From: a virus
Virus record (IMG/VR): IMGVR_UViG_3300031539_000039
Location: 1-55,005 of that record
Direction: 5' to 3' (one strand)
DNA: 55,005 nt
The translations under genes were made by a program, and so were the position numbers. Below the pieces are notes generated by a model. The model was not told the DNA's origin and did not search any database. It saw only the letters and a list, made by a program, of their open reading frames with translations. This document shows positions 24,947 through 33,466 of this stretch, one piece after another; position 1 is the stretch's first letter, and every line of letters begins with the position of its first letter.

Positions 24947-26418
24947 CGGGGGAGCACCCTGCGAACAGGTTTATCCCATAGCTTTGGCTGAGCTGGTTCG
25001 AATCCCCACTTCTTTTTGAAACGATCCTTAGAAGCTTCATTTCGTTTAATGTCTCGACGCAGCAGATTATACTCAGCGCTGTCATAACAGGGTATAATTC
25101 CTTTAGAGGTGACTAGATATTTATGATGGGCCACGGCGTCTCCGCAGACAGCCATCCGAAGCCCCGCCTTCCTTATCTCTTGGCTCCAGTCCCAGTCATT
25201 CCATCCAAAGTCGTATTCTGTATCGTAAGGAATAAGCGGGTCTAGTTTGAAGGCTGTGAAGCCAGAGGATACAAACTGCACCTCCGCGGTTTGCTTCACC
25301 AAGGGAAGAACGTGGTGCTGTGTTTCACCCTCTTCGTGGGTTATGTAGCCGCCTAACATTCGATTCATGCCTTTCTGGATGACGCCGCCTGCTATGGCGT
25401 GGTATTGTGGGTTTTCCGCTAACGCTCTGATGAGGGCTTCAATGCTTCCTGGGTGTGGTAAGATGTCATCATCGAGGGTTAACATGTATCTGTACCCTTC
25501 CTTTCCGAAAGCCTCCATCGCCTCTGTTCTGATCTCTGAGAGTTTTCGTGGCTCTGGGTTGTCAATGACGTCTACAGCCCATCTACCTCGCCAACACTTC
25601 AGAGCCTCCATCTGCTTGGGACTCCTGTCGCCTTGGTTGACTAGGCGAACCTTCAGGGGCATCCTGGTCCTGAAGATTGCTCTCATAACTTGGTCGATAT
25701 AGTAGGGTCGTTCCAGCGTCGCAACTAGGACCCCTACCTCTGGGTTATACGGGGTCACTCTATGGAGATTGTCCTTGTAATCCATCCGTTTCTTCGCCCA
25801 TAAATCCATGTTTCTCTGCTGGTTCGGGTGGACTCTCAGGTGGTGTTGATGACTGCCCTTCAGACCAGGCTCGTATCGAAGCCTTATGCCGCTATGGTAA
25901 CACCTCGCACCAAAGTCGTGATCCTCGGCACCCCAGCCAGAGTCGTATTCCGTGTCGAATAAACCCACGAGCTTTGCTCTGCTCCTTGAGAACAGCATAC
26001 ATCCATCCAAGGCCTTCCAGGCGCCCATGTAAGAATCATCCAGCCACCTGGAGCCCTCACCTGGTGTTGCTTGGTTCCCTGTAAACAGGACACTTGGATC
26101 AAAAACTCTGCGTGCATTCTCTAGGAAGTGTGGGTTCGGGATACAATCGGGGGCAAGGATGGTCACAGCGTCGTTCTTAGCGGATCTTATACCAAGGTTG
26201 CGTAGAGTGTTCAGCCTGTGAATGCGTTGGTCAAGTTTCGGTGGCCTCACAATAGTTAACGCCTGGCAGCCGCATATGCCTATGCCTGAGGGAGAGTGGT
26301 CGTCGACGACGATCACCTCATCGTCGGGGTTCAGCTGAAGTTTGAGTTCATTGAACGTCTTTTTGAATGCCCTCTTCTTCTCATAGAACGGGATCACTAT
26401 GCTTATGCCTATTGCCAT
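24943..26418 (-). CDS. Bifunctional glycosyltransferase with two GT2 domains
   Basis: A 491-residue protein with two GT-A domains. Domain 1 (residues 1-220) has ISIVIPFYEK, VIVVDDHSPSG and SGWGAEDHDFGARC (ED acid region). Domain 2 (225-470) has VGVLVATLERPYYI, MLTLDDDILPHPGS and FGWNDWDWSQE, and is similar to the 23361 protein. Two-domain enzymes of this sort add two successive sugars or polymerise a repeat. Cytoplasmic. The start codon overlaps the upstream gene by 10 bases. Confidence 0.85.
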   Translation of the reverse strand: MAIGISIVIPFYEKKRAFKKTFNELKLQLNPDDEVIVVDDHSPSGIGICGCQALTIVRPPKLDQRIHRLNTLRNLGIRSAKNDAVTILAPDCIPNPHFLENARRVFDPSVLFTGNQATPGEGSRWLDDSYMGAWKALDGCMLFSRSRAKLVGLFDTEYDSGWGAEDHDFGARCYHSGIRLRYEPGLKGSHQHHLRVHPNQQRNMDLWAKKRMDYKDNLHRVTPYNPEVGVLVATLERPYYIDQVMRAIFRTRMPLKVRLVNQGDRSPKQMEALKCWRGRWAVDVIDNPEPRKLSEIRTEAMEAFGKEGYRYMLTLDDDILPHPGSIEALIRALAENPQYHAIAGGVIQKGMNRMLGGYITHEEGETQHHVLPLVKQTAEVQFVSSGFTAFKLDPLIPYDTEYDFGWNDWDWSQEIRKAGLRMAVCGDAVAHHKYLVTSKGIIPCYDSAEYNLLRRDIKRNEASKDRFKKKWGFEPAQPKLWDKPVRRVLPR

Positions 26419-27161
26419 GTTATCCCTCTGATCTTCTCAAACAGAGTGTCTGGATGCCCCTTATAGCTTAGGGGCCACTCCGGTAGGTGACCACAGTAGA
26501 CGCCACCGTGAACTCTCACGGAGAACCCCATCTCGGCGGCGTCGATGAAGAATTGAAGCTCAGGGCCAAGGAGGTATTTTCTGTCTCGTACAATCTGGTA
26601 TCTCAACGGGGCGTGGTGGCGAGAATACCGGAGGAATGCCCGCCTCTTCGCGAGGATGCAGAAATTCCCTGTAGCCACGAAGCTGTCGTGGCCCACGACA
26701 TTGTCCTCTATGTCTATGCGTCTGTAGAAGCGCAGGGCGCCCCCGGGGAGCTGCCAGCCCACGGTTGTCTCGTTCCAGTCATTATGCGTAGGACTCACGC
26801 CGCTCGCGATGTCAACGTCCAGGCGGATCAGCTTCTCGAGGGCGTCTGGCGGCAGTTCGCAGTCGGCGTTCACAAGCCAGATGTGGGTGCAATCCGTCTC
26901 TAGGAACCTGTCGATGATGTCATTCAGCTTGCCAGCCACGAGATCCCTCTGGCTTCCCGTCGCGGCTGCTGGAGGGGTAACCCAAGGATCAAGCATCGTG
27001 ACGGCCGTCACCTGGGCCTCTATCGATCTGACGGCTTCAGGTAGGAAGGATTCACACCGTCCTCCAATACCTAAAAAGGGGATGCCTACGAAGACTCGAA
27101 GGGTGCCCTTAAGGACTCTTCTAGCTTCCGAGCTTCCCTGACCAAGTCTGCTTTTCTCCAC
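26409..27161 (-). CDS. GT2-like glycosyltransferase
   Basis: A 250-residue protein whose conserved part begins LRVFVGIPFLG at residue 21. It continues with TDCTHIWLVNADCELPPDAL, where N-A-D-C corresponds to the DxD site. The C-terminal half carries FVATGNFCILAKRRAF and LGPELQFFIDAAEMG. Only a GTG at 27161 offers a start, overlapping the 27086 gene by 76 bases, so the real start may be non-canonical or further inside. First gene of the glycan island after the 27086 gene. Confidence 0.65.
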   Translation of the reverse strand: MEKSRLGQGSSEARRVLKGTLRVFVGIPFLGIGGRCESFLPEAVRSIEAQVTAVTMLDPWVTPPAAATGSQRDLVAGKLNDIIDRFLETDCTHIWLVNADCELPPDALEKLIRLDVDIASGVSPTHNDWNETTVGWQLPGGALRFYRRIDIEDNVVGHDSFVATGNFCILAKRRAFLRYSRHHAPLRYQIVRDRKYLLGPELQFFIDAAEMGFSVRVHGGVYCGHLPEWPLSYKGHPDTLFEKIRGITWQ

Positions 27162-27580
27162 TGTGAGTCCACTTCTCCGCCACGCTGCTCAATGAACAGC
27201 CTGAGGCTCTTGACGGTCATCTCGTCATACAGTATCTCGTCTATCGGAGTTTCAGGGTACACCTTCACGGTGAGCACATCCCCCAGTTCACCTGAATGAG
27301 AAGTAAAGACTTCGCTTGCTTCACTTTCAACGTATAGGGACTTGTCCTCATCAGGAGGCGGCGCTATGTCCACGGCGTCAACCGGCACGAACATCCCCTC
27401 GATGAAGACGCTGTCCATGAGGCTCTCCTTGGGGATCACGAGGTCAGGGATTTCATCGAGGAGTTCCCACCACGCGTCCTGGGAGTACTCCAGTGGAAGC
27501 CTTCTGATCTCACCTTTCTTGTAGGCGGGTGAGTTATGCGTGGGCGTGAAGCGCATCCTGTATTTTAGTCTCTCGTCCAT
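27086..27580 (-). CDS. Virion-region protein with C-terminal HeH/SAP-like domain
   Basis: 164 residues from the ATG at 27580; the open frame upstream is a shadow of the 27592 gene. The N-terminal 60 residues (KYRMRFTPTHNSPAYKKG, EYSQDAWWELLDEIP) are a diverged copy of the 27592 protein. The C-terminus (MTVKSLRLFIEQRGGEVD, then KADLVREARKLEE) fits the helix-extended-helix/SAP fold often found in phage head proteins, which binds nucleic acid or protein. It follows the major capsid and 27592 genes, so it may be a capsid-associated factor. Confidence 0.55.
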   Translation of the reverse strand: MDERLKYRMRFTPTHNSPAYKKGEIRRLPLEYSQDAWWELLDEIPDLVIPKESLMDSVFIEGMFVPVDAVDIAPPPDEDKSLYVESEASEVFTSHSGELGDVLTVKVYPETPIDEILYDEMTVKSLRLFIEQRGGEVDSQWRKADLVREARKLEESLRAPFESS

Positions 27581-27591
27581 CCTGAATCCAC

Positions 27592-27891
27592 CTATGTGAT
27601 AGGGACGCCTACGGGTGCCAGCCGTTTCGCACGCTCCGCCTCGGCTGCCCGGGCCTTCACTAGGAAGGCATCCCGTATCTTCTGATCCTTGGCCAGCTCG
27701 CCCTCGGGAACTGACTCCTCGTCCACAAGCTCCCACCACGCCTCCCAGCGCTGTTCAAGGGGAAGCATGACGATGTCGCCATCATCAGGGCATCCCTTCA
27801 CCCCAGGACGGGGAGCATTTTTCTTCATCTTTCCCTCGGCGTCGTAGGGACAGAACCTCATCTCATATCTCTTTTCTGCCAATGTTATCAC
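27592..27891 (-). CDS. Small capsid-region protein, paralogue of the 27086 N-terminus
   Basis: A 99-residue protein: KRYEMRFCPYDAEGKMKKN, then LEQRWEAWWELVDEES and a charged helical end. It shares the RMRF/EMRF...AWWEL pattern with the first domain of the next gene. The start is GTG at 27891, 26 bases after a TTTTTTATAA box, so the RNA may be leaderless. No family recognised. Confidence 0.5.
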   Translation of the reverse strand: MITLAEKRYEMRFCPYDAEGKMKKNAPRPGVKGCPDDGDIVMLPLEQRWEAWWELVDEESVPEGELAKDQKIRDAFLVKARAAEAERAKRLAPVGVPIT

Positions 27892-27910
27892 TGAGATAGT
27901 GTTATGAACG

Positions 27911-27920
27911 TTATAAAAAA
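27911..27920 (-). promoter_or_regulatory. TATA box before the 27592 gene
   Basis: Minus-strand TTTTTTATAA lies 20-29 bases before the GTG at 27891, matching archaeal spacing for a leaderless start. It could drive the 27592, 27086 and glycan genes separately from the capsid operon. Confidence 0.55.
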
Positions 27921-27964
27921 GGTTTGGAGAGAATTATCCTTTCAAAATTAGATACGCAGATTCA

Positions 27965-28008
27965 GGCTGTCTCGAGACAGCCATCCACTGCGGGGGATGC
28001 AAACCCCC
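27965..28008 (-). terminator. Two hairpins after the major capsid gene
   Basis: In the direction of the capsid gene the RNA has GGGGG-TTTGCAT-CCCCC (28008-27992) and then the perfect 18-bp palindrome GGCTGTCTCGAGACAGCC (27982-27965), followed by a weakly T-rich stretch (TAATTTTG). They may end or protect the abundant capsid transcript. The next promoter lies 45 bases further on. Confidence 0.55.
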
Positions 28009-28038
28009 AAGGGAGCTCTAAGTTCGGTGACCCCAGGG

Positions 28039-28920
28039 CTAGCCTGAGGTGATACCGGTGATCTCTGCGATACACCCTGCGTGCGCGATGACTGGAGCTA
28101 TGACTTCCCTGACCTTCCCGTGAGCGTTCCCATCCTTGTCGTACCACCATGTGGTCATAGGGGGTTGGCCCTCGACGTAGTACAGGTAGTCCGGGTCGGG
28201 TACGACGAGAAGTGCGTTGGTTGTGAGGCCTGCCGCTGTGTAGAGGCTTGTGGTCTCCATAAGGTCCGATAGGATACCGTTTTCCTCTAGGAAGGCTTGT
28301 CTATAAGTCGTTGCTGTGCCGGTGACGAATGTGTCGAGGTACTTGGCGATCGTGGGCCGCGCCACTAGGATGGGCTCATCATGGAAGCCCGCCGCCTCTA
28401 GTGCGGCTCTTGCGGTGTTGATGTTTGCCTGAGCGTTCGTCGGCCAGGCCCCGCCTACGACGGGGAGCCTGTTGAGTTTCGTGGCGAGTCCCTGGATGTT
28501 GTATGCGCCCCACCCAGTGTACTCGCCCGTGATCATTAGCTTGTCCTCTTCCTCTGCAACCTGCTTCGCGGCGTTCCTCGCATAGCGATCTAGAAGATTC
28601 GGCTGGTCTTCTTTTGATGCCTGGATGTCACGCCACTGGATGAAGATGTCCTTCGAGATGGCGGGAACCCGCACATCGTTGCCGTCGTACATCGTGACGT
28701 CGCCGGCCTGTGTGTTCCCACCCATCGTGATGACAGCCGCGCTCATGTCTGCCTCAGAGTAGTAGGTGTAGACCTTCTTCCCCACAGGGATGCTGCGGGG
28801 AGCGAAGAGCTTCCTACCGATCATGAGTTCGCCCATGGACTCGACTATCTTGCTCTCTACGTACTGGATCTGGAACTGGGTTAGCATCTCGTCTCTGCCT
28901 ACGTTACCTATTGATCTCAT
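28039..28920 (-). CDS. Major capsid protein, HK97 fold
   Basis: A 293-residue protein. The pattern fits an encapsulin/HK97-type capsid: N-terminal helix LTQFQIQYVESKIVESM, E-loop region KKVYTYYSEADMSAA, spine helix QPNLLDRYARNAAKQVAEEED, and A-domain INTARAALEAAGFHDEPILVA with LVVPDPDYLYYVEGQPP. It follows the protease, scaffold-like and decoration genes in canonical order and precedes two hairpins. Length is normal for this fold without a delta domain, which agrees with a separate scaffold gene upstream. Confidence 0.8.
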   Translation of the reverse strand: MRSIGNVGRDEMLTQFQIQYVESKIVESMGELMIGRKLFAPRSIPVGKKVYTYYSEADMSAAVITMGGNTQAGDVTMYDGNDVRVPAISKDIFIQWRDIQASKEDQPNLLDRYARNAAKQVAEEEDKLMITGEYTGWGAYNIQGLATKLNRLPVVGGAWPTNAQANINTARAALEAAGFHDEPILVARPTIAKYLDTFVTGTATTYRQAFLEENGILSDLMETTSLYTAAGLTTNALLVVPDPDYLYYVEGQPPMTTWWYDKDGNAHGKVREVIAPVIAHAGCIAEITGITSG

Positions 28921-28932
28921 TTTGCATCAATC

Positions 28933-29400
28933 CTAAGGTATCTTGAGTTCGACGAGCACCCAGCCAGCAGCGGTGTATGTGACGACATCCTCAAGGCTCT
29001 GAGCGATTAGCTGGCACGGGTTGTCCGTGACACACTCATATGCCTTAACCTCGCCTGAAGCAGCAGGGCCGAGCATCTCGCCTCTGGCGATGTCCTGGAC
29101 GCCTGCCAGACGTAGCATTACGTTGATGGTGCCCTTGATCACCTTGACAACGTCTCCAGCGGCGTAGGCGCTTGCACGCTTCCCGCCTCGGAGGGCGATG
29201 TTGTCAACGCTGATGTCTGCGACCCCTATGATGGCGACAGAGTCGTTGGTGCCTGCCTTGATCGTCTTGTCCAGGGCGTCTGCGTTGTTGAACTCCACTA
29301 GGTCACCGGGATAGATTTCACTTGCCGCCTCGAACTCCTCGATGTGAGGAAGACCCCCCACGAAGATCGAGTGTGTTGAGGCTACTGGCCATACGGGCAT
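28933..29400 (-). CDS. Capsid decoration (cement) protein-like
   Basis: A 155-residue beta protein: EIYPGDLVEFNNADALDK, VAIIGVADI, AYAAGDVVKVIKGTINVMLRLAG, GEMLGPAASGEVKAY. This is the pattern of DUF2190-like/lambda gpD-type decoration proteins that sit on capsid trimers. It lies immediately upstream of the capsid gene, 12 bases apart. Confidence 0.65.
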   Translation of the reverse strand: MPVWPVASTHSIFVGGLPHIEEFEAASEIYPGDLVEFNNADALDKTIKAGTNDSVAIIGVADISVDNIALRGGKRASAYAAGDVVKVIKGTINVMLRLAGVQDIARGEMLGPAASGEVKAYECVTDNPCQLIAQSLEDVVTYTAAGWVLVELKIP

Positions 29401-29402
29401 AT

Positions 29403-29798
29403 CTATTTCCCCCGGTTTCCGATGTAGAGGCTGTGCAGGTAGGTCTGGGCATTGAGCTTGTCCTTGCCGTGCTTGACGGCGATGTCAGCACCGGACTCGA
29501 AGCGCGGCTTCTTCGCCAGCGCCGAGATGGTGAGGATGGTCTCAAGCTCGTCGATGTCCTTACCTGCCAGTTCGTTCAGAGTCATGTTGGTCTCTCCCAT
29601 TGCTTGCTCAACGAGCCGAGCCTTCGTGTCGGCCTCGATGAGGTCGTTCGCCTGCTTCAGCTGCACGACCGCCGCGTCACGCTCCGCTATGAGAGCCGTG
29701 TTCAGAGATTCGAGAATCAAGACGCGTGCATTCAATGAAGCGACGTTCTTCTCAACTATTGGTGAAGTCTTGTCTCCAGTCTTATCTGTTTCTACCAT
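29403..29798 (-). CDS. Scaffold-like coiled-coil protein
   Basis: A 131-residue protein, mostly helical and charged, with a coiled coil at residues 18-75 (NARVLILESLNTALIAERDA). It falls between protease and capsid genes, where scaffold proteins are encoded. Ribosome site AAAGGGG lies 10 bases before the ATG, and a structured leader follows a CTATATAG box at 29932-29939. It is short for a scaffold, so the call is moderate. Confidence 0.55.
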   Translation of the reverse strand: MVETDKTGDKTSPIVEKNVASLNARVLILESLNTALIAERDAAVVQLKQANDLIEADTKARLVEQAMGETNMTLNELAGKDIDELETILTISALAKKPRFESGADIAVKHGKDKLNAQTYLHSLYIGNRGK

Positions 29799-29939
29799 TT
29801 TCTTTTTTCCCCTTTCGGGTTTAGTATTTCGTAGTCCGCGCCATTCGCGGAACGGCTTTCCTTTTAGTCAGGCGCCGACAGCCTGAAGGGATTCAAACCA
29901 AGAGGTCTGGGCCCACGCCACTGTGTTAATTCTATATAG
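29799..29939 (-). promoter_or_regulatory. Promoter and ~110-nt structured leader of the capsid operon
   Basis: CTATATAG at 29932-29939 predicts an RNA start near 29910. The leader contains CCGCG-AATGG-CGCGG and CCC-GAAA-GGG hairpins, the second touching the AAAGGGG ribosome site. I tested the GGTTTGAATCCC stretch as a tRNA arm and found no cloverleaf. Long leaders are unusual in this genome, where most promoters are leaderless. Confidence 0.5.
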
Positions 29940-29956
29940 AAGTTACTTATTAGGGT

Positions 29957-30424
29957 TTATCTGATAAGTGGTCTGTACCGTGCCTTATGATCATTTAGTA
30001 GAAGCTGGGAGCGCTCCACCTCGTCCCCAATGTCCCCAAGGGGTGCGTACTCCTCCCTCTCACGGCAGGTCTTCTCCGCCTCCTCCTTCGTCCTACCCTT
30101 AGACCGCTCCTTCTTCACGCATCGTTTGAAATCGTCATCCAGCAGCTTCGCCAGAAAAGCAGAGACCAGAACGAACTGAGCAGGCTCCGGAAGGGACTCC
30201 CACACCTTCTCGGCGATGTTGAAGTAGTCCTTCATCCTCTTGTCGTCGATATAATGAGGTACAAACCAGCACCGACAATTAGGATGGACGTTCGGGCGGC
30301 CATACGTGGCGTAGGGGAAGGTCTCCGTGATCTGTTCTTCGGTGGTGAATATCCGGTTATGGTGGGTTAGACAGATGGGGCAGACTTTGAGGTCATTCTT
30401 TGTCTTGTAGAGCCAGATGTCCGG
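29957..30424 (-). pseudogene. Minor-head zinc-knuckle protein fragment, no canonical start
   Basis: An open frame of 155 codons with DIWLYKTKNDLKVCPIC and VHPNCRC, the gp7/MuF C-terminal pattern. It is followed by a helical domain and a tail (DEVERSQLLLNDHKARYRP) that resembles the end of the prohead protease. No ATG, GTG or TTG precedes the zinc motif; TGA stands directly before it. The frame is the same as that of the protease, with TAA, TAG and TGA within 12 codons between them. Either it starts at an unusual codon (ATC behind AAGGTGA), or at the ATG at 30235 without the zinc part, or it is decayed. Confidence 0.55.
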
Positions 30425-30457
30425 TCACCTTCCCTTCGAGGATGACTATGTGAGGAG

Positions 30458-31798
30458 TTAATTCCTTTTGATGGGGTCACGCTTGAGGCGGGGATCCTTC
30501 AGCAGACGTTTGGAGCGTTCCACCTCGTCCTCGCCGCCTTCGCCGTCCTCGGGGATAACCCGTTCCTTGATCACTTCAGCTAGGGCTAATTTGTATGCCT
30601 CGAGTTCAGCGTATAGAACCTCGGCTTCCACGTTCTCCGGTCTCTCAGCGTAGAGTTCATCGATCTTCTTCTGGAGTTCTGCGATCTTGGCTATGAGCTC
30701 CTCCTCAGTCATGGCATCCTCACCTGCACCGCCCTCGCTTCGTTCAGGCAGAGCGGCTTTCAAGGCAGTCTTGGCCTTCGCCGACAGGGTTTCCCATACC
30801 TCTGCAGTGATGTCGAAGTGGGCACAAGCTCTCTCATCTTCGGTTCGGGCTCCCTGATCTGCCGCCTTCTGTAGCTTATCGATCTCGATTAGCCGAGCGA
30901 GGAAGATGTCGCCTGTGCTCTCCTTATGCTCGTCCACCCACGCCTGGGCCTTCGCCATCGTCCAGCCCTTAGCCTTCGAGAAAATGTAGCTGCGAACCTT
31001 CTTATCTTCGCCCCCGCCACAGTAAGTGGCCTGGATGCCCTGTTCCTCTGAGATCTGGATGGTTGCCGTGACCTCGCAGTCCCCAGCCCCGGGGTTGTCG
31101 ATTCGGATGTTCTCCTCTGTCTCCTCTGGGTCATGTCCAACGTGTGACATGTTCTTCACTTCTATTTGTTCACCCTTCTCATTTAAGGACTTCTCTAGGT
31201 TGTAGTATTGGTCGGCTCCGATGCCGCATGCAGGGTAGCTGCAGCGTCCCTTCCTGATGCCGAAGGCGGTGTGATCGTGAAACATGTTGACTTGGCGGAA
31301 GTCATAGTCCGAGCCATTCCAGTTACCTGAGGTCATCTCCTTGCCATAGAGGAAGCCGATGCTGACATCTGATAAGCTGCCATCCAGCATCCCCTTGAGA
31401 ATGTTCGGTGGAACGCGGTTGTTGAATACCTCAAGGTCTACGAGGATGCCTCGGATGTTAGGGCGTTCAGTCTTCCCATGATCCACCAGGTTCTTTATGA
31501 AGCGGGTGTTGACTGTTCTCCCTGAGATGTCGTCTGGGGATACAATGACGGGGGTTGCGGGGTGGTGTCCTGCGATAGCCCAGCGTCCTTCGACCCAGGG
31601 CCAGTAGCGTTCAAGCTCGTCAGCCGACTTGTAGGCCATCAGAGTCTTGCCGTCTATATCGTAGGGTTGAACGATCTCGCGGGCGATCACGACGTCGTGG
31701 AACACCGTCACTGGACCGTAGATTGGGTCTGTTCGTTTAGATACGTTGGCGGCGTCGACGCCGCTCCAGTAATGGTCGAATATCATTTTAGACAACAT
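30458..31798 (-). CDS. Prohead protease (DUF2213-like) with extended C-terminus
   Basis: A 446-residue protein. Residues 1-190 match phage prohead proteases of the DUF2213 group: RGILVDLEVFNNRVPPNIL and DGSLSDVSIGFLYG carrying the catalytic Ser, plus MFHDHTAFG with the His. From residue 250 follow a KAKGWTMAKAQAWVDEH segment, a helical part (VWETLSAKAKTALKAAL), a coiled coil, and a charged end that may act as an internal scaffold. The order after the portal gene is canonical. The last 60 residues are echoed in the 29957 fragment. Confidence 0.75.
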   Translation of the reverse strand: MLSKMIFDHYWSGVDAANVSKRTDPIYGPVTVFHDVVIAREIVQPYDIDGKTLMAYKSADELERYWPWVEGRWAIAGHHPATPVIVSPDDISGRTVNTRFIKNLVDHGKTERPNIRGILVDLEVFNNRVPPNILKGMLDGSLSDVSIGFLYGKEMTSGNWNGSDYDFRQVNMFHDHTAFGIRKGRCSYPACGIGADQYYNLEKSLNEKGEQIEVKNMSHVGHDPEETEENIRIDNPGAGDCEVTATIQISEEQGIQATYCGGGEDKKVRSYIFSKAKGWTMAKAQAWVDEHKESTGDIFLARLIEIDKLQKAADQGARTEDERACAHFDITAEVWETLSAKAKTALKAALPERSEGGAGEDAMTEEELIAKIAELQKKIDELYAERPENVEAEVLYAELEAYKLALAEVIKERVIPEDGEGGEDEVERSKRLLKDPRLKRDPIKRN

Positions 31799-31985
31799 GA
31801 ATCACCGCGAGGTAATATTGGACAAGAATGAGAATAGCTCCCATCACCGCAGAGGCGAGGTAGACACTCCAGCGGATGCTCTTCTCCATGTTCCCGATCT
31901 TCGTCTCGATGTGTCTCCTATATTCGGCGCAGAGGTCGGGCGTCACAGAACCGGGGTTGCCGTGACCGTCGCCATCTTCAGCCAT
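31788..31985 (-). CDS. Small single-pass membrane protein next to portal gene
   Basis: A 65-residue protein with a polar N-terminal half (helix YRRHIETKIGNMEKSIRW) and one membrane segment at about 43-62 (VYLASAVMGAILILVQYYLAV). It overlaps the protease gene by 11 bases. It resembles small holin-like or haemolysin XhlA-like proteins in make-up. A lysis role is possible but not shown. Confidence 0.5.
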   Translation of the reverse strand: MAEDGDGHGNPGSVTPDLCAEYRRHIETKIGNMEKSIRWSVYLASAVMGAILILVQYYLAVIHVV

Positions 31986-31987
31986 GA

Positions 31988-33358
31988 CTATTCCTCCTCG
32001 GGGAGAGAATTAAGTACTTCTCTCATTTTCAGTCTTTCTATGCCTAAAACCATGTCGCCGCCTTCAGTTAGAGGCTTCATCCCTGCCTTCTCACGTACTT
32101 CGTCTAATGTGAGGTACTCTGTATCGTTTTTCAGTGCCATGCTTTTCTGCAGATGCACGCGGGCTTCGTCCAGCTCGTTCAGCTCGAAGGCGCTGCCCCA
32201 CTCTAGTGCGAAGGCTTTGTTCTCGTAGTCGAACTCTACCTGCCCGGTCTCCATTAGCCGCCGAACCAGCTCGATTGGTACGGACTCGACGTCGCTCTGC
32301 TCGTTGCTGATCAGCTTGGCGTACTCTCGGAGGTTTACCTCGCTGCCCGTCACGGCGCCCGCTGACACGCCTTTCAGGAGGTCCTGGGAGATGCGGCTGC
32401 CTGTGGCCATGCTCCCGTAGGCTAGGTCGACGTATTCCTTCGGGGCCACCGTGGCGCCCTCGAGACCCACGAACTTGACTGTCGCCTTCTCGTTTGACAG
32501 GAACACGCCGCGCACGAAGAAGTCCGTAAGGCCGCCGCCAGCCTCCCAGACATCGAGGTCATTCTGTGTTGCTCCCTCGAAGCTGAAGTGGGGGTATCCC
32601 ATACCGTAGCGCCATAGCATCTGGTAGAGGGCCCAGCGTATGTTTCGCCAGCCCGTGGCGTCATCCCACACAGGGTCCATCGTGCTTAATCCCTCGTAGG
32701 GGTGCTCGTCTAGGCGGGGGGCGTCATGGATGACGCGGGTCCAGTGAACTTTCAGGGCGGTGGCTTCTGAGCCCCGTGTAATGTCGTAAAACTCGGGTAG
32801 ACCGTAACGGAGATCCGAAGCGTCTTTTATCTCTTGGGTGACCTTGACCTTGTTCCAGGGGTAGGGTGTGATCTGGAGCAACTCAACGCCGTCGGGGAGG
32901 TTTCCCTCCTCATTGTATAGTGGCGCCGCCCAGTCGACCTTATCCTCTGTGGTCGAGTATGCGAGCAGCAGAATGGATGTGCCCCATCGCCTCTCGAAGG
33001 CGGTTAGCCTTGTCAGGTTCTTCTTAGCTTTCAGCTCAAGCAAGGCTTTCTGGACTGCGTCGTCCAGCGTATCATCATCCTCTTTTCCAACCTCTACCAC
33101 CTTGAAGCCGTTGTCGAAGATGTCTGAGGCGACGTAGCTGACAAGCCATTTCAGGACAGGCTCACGCTGGCTCGCGAACACGCGCTCGCTATCAGGTATC
33201 TTGCCGCCGAAGGTGCGGGTGCTTCCGTAGAGTTCGCTGCTGCTAAAGTGTCTGCCGGGGGTCATGATGTCGGCGGCTGGGGTTCGCCCTGCAACGATGG
33301 CGGTTTCCGACGCCTCCACTTCAGCGTCGTCCTCAACGGGGGATTCTTTAGAATCCAT
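31988..33358 (-). CDS. Portal protein (DUF1073-like)
   Basis: 456 residues from the ATG at 33358, 26-30 bases after a TATA box. A TTG at 33367 adds three residues. Features are the portal wing/stem pattern: FASQREPVLKWLVSYVASDIFDNGF, RWGTSILLLAYS, LQITPYPWNKVKV and GSRISQDLLKGVSAGAVTGSE with a C-terminal helical crown. This agrees with the anti-CBASS/DUF1073 portal group. It forms the dodecameric DNA entry ring. First gene of the head operon after the terminase block. Confidence 0.75.
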   Translation of the reverse strand: MDSKESPVEDDAEVEASETAIVAGRTPAADIMTPGRHFSSSELYGSTRTFGGKIPDSERVFASQREPVLKWLVSYVASDIFDNGFKVVEVGKEDDDTLDDAVQKALLELKAKKNLTRLTAFERRWGTSILLLAYSTTEDKVDWAAPLYNEEGNLPDGVELLQITPYPWNKVKVTQEIKDASDLRYGLPEFYDITRGSEATALKVHWTRVIHDAPRLDEHPYEGLSTMDPVWDDATGWRNIRWALYQMLWRYGMGYPHFSFEGATQNDLDVWEAGGGLTDFFVRGVFLSNEKATVKFVGLEGATVAPKEYVDLAYGSMATGSRISQDLLKGVSAGAVTGSEVNLREYAKLISNEQSDVESVPIELVRRLMETGQVEFDYENKAFALEWGSAFELNELDEARVHLQKSMALKNDTEYLTLDEVREKAGMKPLTEGGDMVLGIERLKMREVLNSLPEEE

Positions 33359-33384
33359 TAGTATCAAGAATTAGAGTAGGCTAT

Positions 33385-33396
33385 ACAATATATAAG
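33385..33396 (-). promoter_or_regulatory. TATA box before the portal gene
   Basis: Minus-strand CTTATATATTGT gives an RNA start near 33365, only a few bases before the ATG at 33358, so the portal mRNA would be almost leaderless. An 18-base element shared with the early promoter region lies 70-100 bases upstream. Confidence 0.65.
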
Positions 33397-33466
33397 ATTC
33401 TTCGGGTTCACCCACCCCTTTTTACATATCGGGGGTATTTACCACCTTTATTAATTATTATCGGTT

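Noticed and set aside
29870-29925. Possible tRNA on the minus strand (GGTTTGAATCCC resembles a T-arm)
   Set aside because: The T-stem would have only two or three pairs, position 56 is not C, and no acceptor or anticodon stems can be formed around it.
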